Shown: in pieces, positions 38,310 to 49,904 of the stretch
Layout of the letters: every line of letters begins with the position of its first letter
Numbering within the stretch: the first letter of the stretch is position 1
The notes under the pieces: model-generated
Seen by the model: the letters and a program-made list of their open reading frames with translations, nothing else
What the model was told of the DNA's origin: nothing
Databases searched by the model: none
Made by a program: the position numbers and the translations under genes
DNA from: Istiophorus platypterus
Taxonomy: Eukaryota > Chordata > Actinopteri > Istiophoriformes > Istiophoridae
Length of the DNA: 64,000 nt
Reading direction: 5' to 3'
Assembly: GCA_016859345.1 (NCBI GenBank)
Contig: CM029112.1
Span: 15,793,725-15,857,724 of the forward strand

Positions 38310-39010
38310 AGCATCGTACGGTCCCCGCGGTGAAATCGAGCCAAAGCGAAAAAAAAACCAACAAAACTACCCCCACCGGGCCGCCGCCGATTCGCGCGCT
38401 TTGAAAGTACGGACTCTGCGGGGAGCAAGCGAACGCGGCGTCAGCTGCTGCGTGCTCCGTGCTGACGAGCCGTTGCTTGTGGAAACAGCTGGTGGTTTCT
38501 GTCAGCGGTCGCCTCGGTCCGGAGGCAGCGTTAGCACGGATAAAAGTTCACGCCGGGCTCGAAACCGACCGGGTTCGCTTTGACTCGAGTCTCCGCCGCC
38601 GTTCCGCCGGACGCCGGGACATGTCACCCCGCCGGCGCCACTTTACCGGGCTGTTGTTAATTAACGACCTAGCTTGTTAGCGGCGGACCTCCGACGCTCG
38701 ACGCGGCCGCCTGCTAACGCCAGCTAGCTAACTTTGTTCTCCCGTAGCAACTACCACGATACAGGGTTCTTCGCGCAATCAGAGAGAGAGGGGGGGGGGG
38801 AGAAAAACAAAATACCGTCGGCCCTCGGCTTCCTGGCAGGTTTTAGGACGAGTTCTTCTCGCTCGGCTTCAGCATGACTCACGTTCATTATAAATTCTCC
38901 TCCAAACTCAGCTACGACACGGTGGTTTTTGACGGCCCGCACATCACGCTGAGGGACCTGAAGAGGCAGATCATGCACAGGGAGAAGCTGAGAGCCGGGG
39001 ACTGCGATCT
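38310..39010 (+). promoter_or_regulatory. rbbp6: CpG-island promoter and 5'UTR of rbbp6
   Basis: GC-rich, CG-dense block in otherwise AT-rich DNA, for example ccgcggtgaaatcgagcc, gggccgccgccgattcgc and the stretch 38570-38710. It ends in rbbp6 coding exon 1. This is the usual promoter type for a ubiquitously expressed vertebrate gene. No TATA box is visible close to the start codon. The transcription start cannot be placed from sequence alone. The 5'UTR probably includes an (AG)n-G11 tract at 38781-38800. Confidence 0.8.
38621..38680 (+). other. rbbp6: possible upstream ORF in the rbbp6 leader
   Basis: ATG at 38621 opens 19 codons (MSPRRRHFTGLLLINDLAC) and stops at 38678-38680, 193 nt before the main start. 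It matters only if transcription starts upstream of it, which is unknown. Confidence 0.35.
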
Positions 39011-39039
39011 GCAGATCACAAACGCGCAGACCAAGCAAG
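38874..39039 (+). CDS. rbbp6: rbbp6 coding exon 1 (DWNN domain, first part)
   Basis: Encodes residues 1-55, from MTHVHYKFSS through DCDLQITNAQTKQ, the ubiquitin-like DWNN fold. It ends one base into the Glu codon at donor gtaata. The conserved SSKLSYDTVVFDG and NAQTK stretches fix the family. Confidence 0.97.
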
Positions 39040-42000
39040 GTAATATATCAAAAAAAAAAAAAAAAAAACAACAACCCGAGACATATGTGTGGACTGATGG
39101 GGAGTGTGTTTATCCCGACGGTTGAACGGCAGGTTGACAGTTTGAACTTTGGATGAGAACACGTGGTCTAGATTTGACAGCTGTCTGGGTGGGTGGGTGG
39201 GCTGCGGGTTGCGTCACCTCTCTGAGCTTGACTGGGGGGGGGGGGGGGGGGGTGTCCAGAAAAGTCAAGCCGGGACAAAAGGGTTTAATGAATGGGCCAC
39301 ATTCTCGCCGCATTTAGGCTCCATGCCCTCAGTTGAACGGCCTGATGGCGGTGGAGGACCAGCCCTGTCTGTACCATGCATGCAGGAGCTCCAGGAGGGA
39401 TGTGGGATAAAAATAGCCAGAGCAGAGCAGCCTAGTCGTGACCTTAAGATTAAAGTCCGGCTAGACACGGAGGCAGGAGCGAAAATCATCGATGTGGGAA
39501 ACATCATTTTTCTACCCAGTGTGTAAAATAAACTCACCAAGTTAAAAGATGGCACGAGAGGAAAAGAATGCCATGCAGATCGAGTACGTTAATGACCCGA
39601 GTATGATGATTATCATCTTAGTAGTATCTTAAGTCAGTATCCTGCAGATAAGGACCACAACCCCGCGTAACGTGTTTCCACTGAAAGCGCAACCTACCCA
39701 GCGTTTGAGAGAAACAAACACACGCAAAAAAAAAAAAATCCTGCTGTATAAGAGTTTGCAGAAAACGACGCAGAGTCAATCTTTAGTTGCACACAAACCA
39801 AAAAAGACAAAAGAGTATCAGACACTACTGGAAGGGAAGAGGGAGTCACCTCGCCCAGGTTTCCTTTCCACAGATGTAAGTCTCACAACAGTGCTGTGTC
39901 ATGCAGCCTGGGGCTTTTTTCTAGAGCACACTGCAGGATGCAAAGGGTGTCGGTATTTTCCTTAACCATGGTTTTGGTCACAGTTGAGTAAGTGGTGATT
40001 CAGAGCGATGCAAGAGTGTAGACTCAGATTGCCAGACTGTAGGATTAATATAAAGTCCTAAGTGTTCTGTTGTAGGGAATGTGAATCATCACATCCAGAG
40101 CCTTTTTTATTATCACTCCAGAAATGATCCGTGAACATTTATGCTAATTAGTTTAGGAGATTTAAACAGTAGAATCTGAACACTTTTTATAATTGATTTA
40201 TCCAGAGCTCAAACTATAGGTGATTGGTCAACAGTCATTTTTATTTTGCAAAAATGCAAAAAATTCAATGGTTCAAGCCTCTCAGGTGTAGTATTTGTTG
40301 GTGTTCTAAACCTTTCATACTATTTAAAAGAATATTTGGGCATTTTAAGGATTGTTCAGACAAAACAAACCAACTGACAACGTCAACTTGAGCTCTTGAT
40401 AATTGTGATACAATTCTTTGTTTTTTTACTATTTAAATACTTTTTGCAGTCTAAGTGAGTAATCGGTGAACCAAGAAAGTAATCATCAGATTATTCAATA
40501 ATGAAAATAAAACAAGATGAAAGACTTTTGATTTAAAAAGATAAAATAGAAGTGAATCATTAGGCTCTTAGACTAGTTTAGGATTCTGGCATTCTCTCAG
40601 TAGGTGACTGTCAGGGAGGGATGCATGATTTCCTAAAAAAAAAAACAAACCAGAAGATATTTATCGGTGTCTCATAAATCCTAAGTAAAATTCTTTAATG
40701 TGAGCTAACCCATAGACTTAAAACCCTCACTTTCATGATCTCTCCCGCTCAGAGTACGAAGACGAAGAAGGTCTCATCCCCAAAGGCTCCTCTGTCATTG
40801 TCCGGAGAATCCCTGTCAGCGGAGGCAAGTCCAGCTCAAGCAACAAGACCCACAACATGTAAGTGTTTTCTGGGGTTTGTCACCTACTGTTGCTGAAATC
40901 ATGCACTTTATTAGTGTTGCAATCCCTGCCATTGCAAAGGCTGCACCACCTGCCACCTGCAAGTCTACCTTTAGTGTTAATGTCACTCTTAGAGGACTCT
41001 ATTAAGAAACAATGCTTTTGCTACTCAACTTTTCATAGTAAGATGATCATTTTAGTGAAAAAAATTAGACAAAATATTGTTTTATTATAATTTTGTCACC
41101 CAGCGTCTGCACAGTTATCTTGTAATGGATGAAAAGATGAATTAAAAACGGATCCAATTCAGTAGACTCAACATATTTACAAATAAGAAAATACTTCTAA
41201 AAATTACATATTTGCTGTAAAAGGCCTGAATCACATTAAGACTACTTGGCAAGGAATGTGGATCATTAACTCTTATTAGTATAAAAAACAGGGAAGAAGT
41301 TAATGGCTATAATATCAGAAGTGTCCTTTTTGCTCATTGGGATGGTTTTGCACATCAGCTGGTGTTTGCAGGTAGAGGACATTTCTTTTCAGGGACACAA
41401 CTGGTGAAGGAAACAATGAAAGAAACATCTTCATGCTGGATCTATATGGTGGCCTGTTTCAGTTAATAGTCAACAGCTGATTCAGCAGAGTTTTGTGTAA
41501 CATTTCCATGACAAAATATGAAAAAAGAAAAGAGGAAAGAGTAGGACTATAAGTCCACAGTGACGTACACAAGGATTACCCAGATATTAGTCAGGCTTAG
41601 ACAAGAGAGCCAGCAGTGGTGTGGGTTTATGCATTGAAAGCAGGAAAAGACCTCACTGGAACAGACTGGTGGTCATGTGATTAGCCCCGTCAGCACCATG
41701 CAGATGGGTGGGGAGGAATGAGACCGGTAACGCTGCCCACAAGATTAGATACAGCAAATCAACTCTATAGCTGCACCAGCAGGCTGATAGTCACTTAGTT
41801 TCCGTGTGCATCCAAGTAAGACTCAACTATGAGCTGTTTAAAGGCTGCTGCTTTCACATTTCACAGTAAACTTCAAATGAAATAATGTACAGTTTACTGG
41901 GCCAAAAAAACATGTACAGTAAACATCATGTTTTAGTGTCAGTCCTTCAGAAAAACAGAGTAGAAGTGTTTCTCTGGAGTCACAATTTTGCATCAACATT

Positions 42001-45000
42001 ATGAAGATATAGTGAGAAATCACAGAAATAACCCAAACATACCAAACAGTATAAGTTTCTTCAGCCAAAGTAATATCAAGTTTTCCTGTTAAATCTACAA
42101 GTTGGACAAAAAAAGAAAATAAATATGTTATGCACTTGTTGTGCTTTTGTTAGCTTTACAAGTTACTGAAAGTAGAAAAACAAAAAACTAAATATCTATT
42201 ACATAAAATCCACACCTACTCAGGACAAATAATTGACTCCTGTTGATTATCAGCCTCTAATACAGAGTCTGATATCGAAGTATCTAGGTTTACAGTCAGG
42301 GGATGTGTTCTTAAGTGCACAGCCTTGGAAGCCAAGGACCTGCCCTCTGCTTTAAAGATGTTTAAACTCCAACAATGCTGGTTTTATCATACTTTTAAGA
42401 TTGTCTTAGCATTTGTATTTTATACATTTCCTTACTTCCTTTCACTGATTTAAAGTAGTGCCAACTAATGAAATGTACTCTTAGAGGAGGAAACACTATG
42501 GAAATGCAGCGCAATGTATTTTCAGAGTACTAAATTATCATGAATGACCCTGTTTAAAATTTCTTTTTGTGTTTCAGTGAGCGTTCAGATGCCCAGCTTC
42601 ACCACGCCTTTGGAAGCATCAAAGCAGTACGTAACCAAACCAAATCCCACTGCACATCATTTGTAGCACAGCTCAGCACACACATTGTTAACAAAGCAGA
42701 AGAGCTGTGCTTGAATATTTGTTAAATTTGTGCTTTGATGCTTTTTAAATTGCATCTTGCCAAACATAAATTAAGATACTTTTGTAACTGGTTTAAACAA
42801 ATGAGATGTTTATCAAGATCATTGAACGCTTCTATTACCAGTAATATAGTTCCTGTTGCAAAGAGGAAGTTGTTTGCTACTCAATATTTCATTTATAGCA
42901 AACTGCTGCTCTGGTAAATAAAATTTACTGATGAGACTAAATTTAAAAAGTAAATAAAAAGTAGTATCTGTCGTTTAAACAATGTACAATAAGACAATTA
43001 AAGCTTATTTAAACAGTGCTATATATTTAAAAGGGGAAAAAAATTATAGTTAGGTCAATAAGTATTTTGACAGTGAAACAATTTTGGTAATTTTGTTTCT
43101 GTACACTCCCACAGTGGGTCTGAAAAAAAGCCATCAAGATGAGATTGTATAGACTGTCAGCTTTAATTCAAGAGATTTTACTAAAATATCACATTTATAG
43201 TTCAGGAATTACAACCGTATTTTTACACATCCCTCATTTTCAGTGGCTCAGAAGTAATTGGACAGGTGACTGACAGTTGGTTTCATGGCCTGGTCTGGCT
43301 TGTTCCTTTGTTATTTCATGATATGTTTTTCAGATAAAAGGTCTGGAGTTAATTCCGAGTATTGAATTTGCATTTGGTTGCTGTTTATGGGAACCTAATA
43401 TGCGTTCCAAAGAGGCGTTGATGCAAATCGTGGATGCTGAAAAAACAAACAAACCTATCAGACAGATGACAGAAACTTAAGAAGAGACCAGATCAACAAT
43501 TTGGTACAGTTGTATAAAGAAGGAATGAACTGGTGAGCTCGGCAGCACCAAAAGGCCTGGAAGACCATGGAAGATGTGATGATCACAGAATTCTTTCCTC
43601 TGAGAGGAAAACCCCTTCACGACATCTCATCAGGTGAAGAACACTCTCGAAGAGGCAGGTGTATCGTTGTCAAAGTTTACAATCAAGAGACACCCTTCAT
43701 GAATGTAAATACAGAGGGTTTAACCACAAGGTACAAACCACTGGTAACACTCAAGAACAGAAAAGAGAATGAACTTGAACCAGAATGATATGGAGAGAGA
43801 GAAGAGTATGCAGAAGGAAAGGAACAACTCATGATCAAAAGCCACCACATCATCTGTCAGACATGGAGGAGGCTGTGTTATGACAAAAGGCAGGTATAGC
43901 TGCCAATGGAATTGTATCACTGGTGTTTATTGATGATGTGACTGCTGATAGAAGCAGCAGGATGAATTCTGAAGTGTGTAGGACTCTACTATCTGCTCAG
44001 ATTCTGCCAAATGCTGCAAAACTGATAGGATGGTGCTTCAAAGTACAGATGAATAACGACCCAAAACATACTGTAAAAGCAACACAAGATCTCAAGGCAT
44101 AGAACTGGAATATTCTTCAAATGACCAAGTCAGTCACTTGACCTCAACTCAACTGAGAATGATTTTCACTTACTGAAGACAAAACTGAGGGCTGAAAGAC
44201 CCACGTATAAATAGCAACTGAAGGCGGATGCAGTAAATATCTGGAAAAGCATCACAAGGGAGGAAACTCAGCATTTGGTGATGCCAATGGTTTCAAGACT
44301 TCAGGCAGTCATTGAATGCAAAAGATTTTCATCCAAGTATTTAAAATACTCATTTATGTAATTATGTTAGCTTGTTCAATTACTCCTGAGGCTCTGAAAA
44401 TGAGGGACTATGTATAAAAAATGGCTGAAATTCATAACTATAAATGTGATATTCTTGTTAAAGCTCTTGAATTACATCTGAAATACTGCACTTCAATCAC
44501 ATCATGGGCGTATACAGAGGCAAAATTATGACAACTGTGTCACTGTCCAAATACTTATACATCCAACTGTATGTTGTGTCTGATAAAGGCTCTCAGCTTT
44601 TAATGTAACAAGCTGCTGTGTCACCAGTCAGTGTTCATTGTTAAAGATCATTCAGTATCTATCTGTGGGTGGTAGGAGCTGCTCGGGCGGGTCACACATT
44701 ATCATGCAAGCCAGCTATTCACAGCTGATAAACCCAACTGTTGTTTTATGATGGCGGTTCTGCTGACAGTCTTTACTCACTTGTCTGTCATCCATGAGTG
44801 GCTGAAGCACTTGGTCACTTCTTTTTTGATTAATATCAGGCATCTCACTTCAACTGGAGAAGTACTATGTAGTTTTATCCTTGATGACTGAGCAGCTTGT
44901 GCTGATATGAGATTCTAAGTATCTTTAAAGGCTGTTCTTATTTATTTTCCAAAATTTAGTATATTGGGTTTCTTTCATTCCCCAAGTAGGACTGGAGTCT

Positions 45001-48000
45001 ATCATCCACCAAAGAGTTGAATGTGTCAAAATGAATGACTCAGCATTAGAATAATCTTAAGTCTATTGTGTGCTCCAATGAGATGAACAGAATTAACACC
45101 AACCAAACCTTTTTTAAATGCAGTCAAGAAAAAGAAGAATTTTGACTATTTAAAATAAACCTTGTATTGGACTGTAATGTCAACTTGCCTTTCCTAAACC
45201 CACTTATCAGTTACCAAGCGGTTCACCATTGTTATTTTTTGGTGAAATCAAAACACTGCTTTTTCTTTGATCTTGTAAACTAACTCAAACACATCTCAAA
45301 AGCTTTTACTTGCTGAAATCTGAATAGTGTATTCTGATCTCCCCTGAATTTCTCTCTAGTTTCTCAGTAGGAGAAGTGTCTGCCTCTCTTCTTAGCATTT
45401 TGAGTCTGTCGGACTACACAAACTCTTTTGTGTGTGTGATTTTTCTACCAATAAAGTCATTTGTATGAAGCTGTCTTATGTATTGATTATGTGTTTTGAC
45501 TTTACTGGACAAAAGGGCATTCGTACACATCCACAGTCAAAATGTCACCTCAGATAATAAATTCTGGAGATGTACCTCATCACTTTACATTCCTGATCAG
45601 TGGTTAAAATCTTGGTTCCACGTTTCCCCTTTGCAGGAAAAACAGCCTGAACAAAGATATAATGGTAAACACGCTGGAATCACATTAGACATTGATCACA
45701 TTCAAAGGGGATGTCACACTGTCTTTAAGTTTATAAGAAACAGGTTTTAAAAACATGAAGCAGCAGAGACCAAGGACTCCTTACTGTTAGTTCATAGTTC
45801 GGGCCAAACTCCAAAACGCTGGATCCTACACTTCCAATAATTAAACTTGATAGTATCTTTTTTTTAGACTTGACTTACCTGTAGTAAATACATGCAGGGA
45901 AACAGCTATACAAATAATATCATATAGTACAGTCTGAAAGTATTTCTTTTATATATAGGCTTTACTCCAGCACATGGGATTTGTAATAAAACAGTGACTA
46001 AGCTTTTCAACTTGACTGTGTTCCCATCCACATCAGACATGTAGGAATTGTAACCCTTTTGAATACAACTCCTTGCAATCAATAGCTGTCTGCTATATTT
46101 TTTGGTGATGCTCTGCAAGGTCATCTTCACTTCTTATGTGTTTCAGTGTCTTTTTGCTTGAGGTTTGGTTTATAGCAGATGGATGTAGTTCACTTCAGTT
46201 TAGTTTGAATTCAAGTGACTCACTTGTCGAATGATGCCAATTCAGTCTTAAACTGTTTAACCATGAAAAAAAAAAAGATTGTCTTGTTTATATGTTTAGG
46301 AGCATTGTCCTAAAATTGAGGGACTTTGTATAGAACAATATACAAATGCAACATTCACCCAGAATGGATATGGACTCATTCACTCTTAAAGCTGAAAGTC
46401 AGCACCTTAACCTAATGCAATTGTTACATTTAAATCTAGTGTGCTTGAGTACAGAGACAAAATGGCATCAACAAATGTGTCCGGATTTGGCCTGATGCTT
46501 TCTGACTATACTGTTCATCCTTGAATAAGATTTGTATGGGTAACATCAGTGAAGGTGACAGAGGGCTGTATCTTAAATGTCACTTGGGGTCAACCGTTGA
46601 TTAGAAAACATAAGGTTTTTCCAAATCTAATTTAGTTAAGAATGCATTTACTGAATGAATGTAAGGATCCACAGTATAGTCACAATACATAGCTGTGACT
46701 GACTGGCTGACCAACTCCTATAAAGCAATATAACCATCAGAGTAAAATCTTAAGTAATAAAATGAAGATGATATTTGAAAATATTCAAACTTTGGCATGC
46801 ATTTGTCACATTGGACAACGTGCTTTTATACATGTATGTGCTCTAGTTATAGAAAAGTGTTATTTCTTGCAAAAGGAAGAAAAAAAAAACAGCAACACCA
46901 GCAGCTTTGTGAGGCTGTGTTTTGGCAGCTAATTGCTAACGTCAGCATGCTAACATGCCATAGAGACAGTGCTAACATGTTGATGTTTAGCAGGATTTTT
47001 ATGTAAGTGGGTATAAGCTTTGTATTTTTGCGCTAAACACATGTGAGGAGGATACAAATGTAATCAGCTTTCCCTGTAATTTTAGTCATGAACTAAGCTC
47101 AAACTTTAGACTGATAATGGTGCTAGATGAAAAGCCACAGGATCGCAAATGACTATAGAATAAATCCTCCAAGACAATAAGTGTTTGCACAATGTGTCAT
47201 GGCAATTCATCCATCAGTTTTGAGATATTTCACTTTGGAGCCAAAGTGTTGGACCAACTGTCAAGACAGCCACTGTCATTCATAGAGTAACACAGCTAGC
47301 ATGTCAGCGTCACACATACTGAGTAGAGCCCTACTTTCTTTATGTATCTATTACACTTAAGGCACAAAACAAAGATAGGTGCTCAGAAACAAGTAAAAAG
47401 TGAGATAAGAGGATACACTGAATTAGACACTACTGTAGATGAGGAAAAAGGCCTTTTTTACCCAACAAAATGCTCACCAGACGGATGTAAAATTCCTGGG
47501 AAGAATTAAATTGTTGGCTTCTTCATTTTCAATCTAGCAAGTTTTAAGGGATGAGAAGAGAGTTGGGAGAGTGTGCTGATGCAGAAATCCTGGGCTGTGA
47601 TCAGTAGGATGATATGTATTATTCCCCCTGCATAAAAATCTCTGCTGTATGCTAGTGTGAATTTTATCTCAGTTAAAAATCCTATGAATTTCAAAATGTT
47701 ACACAGGAAATTTGAACAAAGGTATTGGGGTTAAAGTGTAACATAGAAAATGTTTTTTGTTTGGCACATTTTTGTGTGTCTTTGCTAGGTCTTAATCAAA
47801 CTTTAAAGTCTTTCCTTTTCAGTATATATTAACATAGAGCTCTTAAGTCCTTCCGAAGAGATGTGACCTTGAGGCTCTTATTGCTTCATTAATTGAAATT
47901 GAATTTGTGTTTAATTCTAACAGATGGATGACCAGACTTCTTCCAGTAGTATCTTGCCCTTTTTCTCAAAGGTATAATCTCCTTTTACTTTTTTTTTTTT

Positions 48001-49864
48001 TAATTATGCAGCTTTTACATATTCATCCTGGATCATGTGAGATACTTATCCTCCTATTTGACCTGCCATTTTTGTGTCTGTTGCACATATCCATTCACAT
48101 GTGTACATGCAGATGGCTAACCTGGCTGATGTGGACGTGTCAGAGGAGGACAAGATCAAAGTTATGCTGAATCAATCCACCTACGATTCCATGAAGTGAG
48201 TCACATTTGTAATGCTCTCAAATCTACTCCTTACCCGTATCTATCTCTTTAGTATCTCTGTCCCCCTTCTTTTTACCTTTTCTTGAATCCTGCATCTCCA
48301 TTTTCTCATGTTTCACTGCCTCTCTCTCGGATTTCCTTACTTTGGTTTGTCTTCTTACCACAATCCATTTACATAAACTTTTTTCAGGTTTTTCAGTCTC
48401 CTTGCCCCTCTGTCGCTTACTTTCCTCATCCAACTTCCTCTCATTCTTTGTCTCTTTCTTGCTTTAGTTATAACAAGAAGTTTGGCGCTGTTCTTCCTGC
48501 AAACTACACGTGTTATCGCTGTGGAAATGCTGGACACCACATCAGGAACTGTCCCACCAGTGGGGTATGAGCAAAACCTGTTTCTTTTGCAATTTTGCAC
48601 AAATCCTGCTCAACCAAGTAACTTGTGTGTTACTGTGTGTTTACTGTCAGCAACTATAATGCCTAGAATTGCATCTAAATGAGTCTGTGCTTGACACCAG
48701 GATAAAAATTTTGAGGCCCCACTGAGAATAAAGAAGAGCACAGGCATCCCACGTTCCTTCATGGTTGAGGTGGACGATCCCAACATAAAAGGAGCCATGC
48801 TGACCAACTGTGGACGTTATGCCATTCCTGCAATAGATGCGTGAGTCTGATCAAAAGTTTCTCTGTGTGTTTGTTTGTGTGTTATAGTTTTGATAATACA
48901 CTTTTACCCCTCCCTTGTCTGCCCGTTCAATGTAAGTCTACAGCCAGTAGCTAGTTAGCATAGCATAAGACTGGAAAAATGTTGAAACAGCTAGGCTGGT
49001 TCTGTCTGAAGGTAACAAAATCCACCTACTAGCACCTCGAAAGCTCGGTAGTTAACGTATCTGTGTTAAGTTAAATTTTTTGTTTTGTTTTGATTTGTTT
49101 TTCCATAGCTGTCTAGGATGACACAATGACAAACATAAGTGAACTTTTCACCGTTATTACTTCCCCCATCAAAGTAGTTAAATCAGCAAAAATATTGTGA
49201 ATTGCCCAATTTCAAGATACCCTCTACCCCTTTTACTGTTTTGGTTACTAGATATATTATAAATCGAAGTTAATTATTGCACTGATTTTGGATGCAAAAA
49301 ATAGTAATTATCAAGACCAGAACTGCTCAATTAACGACAACCTCAAACATGTGAAAGGGCCTGTGACTTGCCACCACATTGGTGGAACTGATGAGGCCTC
49401 TTTGATAATGGTGAAATTTGACTTTTTAACGTGGGGATAATCAATGGCCTAGATAATTGAATCTTCATATGCACAATTAGAAGGACTGTTCTACATAAGA
49501 AATGTCACAGGTTCAATTCCAGGAGTCAGTGTATGCTCATCAGCTGATACTTGTCTAATCCGTGTGTCTTCTCTCGGCCTTGTCAGGCTCAAATCACTCT
49601 GGTTCAAAGGATCTTATAAACAAATAACAAATAAAACACGAACTCACATTGTGTGTGCTGTTGTTTGTCTGTAGAGAGGCATATGCCATTGGGAAGAAGG
49701 AGAAGCCTCCATTTGTTCCACAGGAGCAACCCAGGTCGGAGGTCCAGGAGGATCCTGTACCTGACGAACTCCTCTGTTTGATCTGTCATGACCTACTGAG
49801 TGACGCCGTGGTCATACCCTGCTGTGGAAATAGTTACTGTGATGACTGTGAGTGACTGCTACAA

Positions 49865-49904
<40 letters not shown>

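Larger units (their letters stand above)
42627..47923 (+). other. rbbp6: rbbp6 intron 3
   Basis: Longest rbbp6 intron (5.3 kb). Its first 99 nt extend the exon 3 frame to a stop at 42723-42725, and an AATAAA lies at 42917-42922. It contains a degenerate Tc1-like transposon (43045-44573) and an interspersed repeat (46905-47320). The stretches 44574-46900 and 47320-47900 show nothing further. Confidence 0.88.

Noticed and set aside
39149..39526. 125-codon open frame in rbbp6 intron 1
   Set aside because: It includes the poly-G run as poly-Gly and has no similarity to known proteins. Probably chance in GC-rich intron.
46260..46360. Possible second Tc1 end (ttgagggactttgtataga resembles an inner part of the 43045 element)
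   Set aside because: Only about 15 bases agree, with no matching terminal repeat nearby.
49505..49540. caggttcaattccagg, resembling a tRNA B box
   Set aside because: No A box or cloverleaf can be drawn around it.
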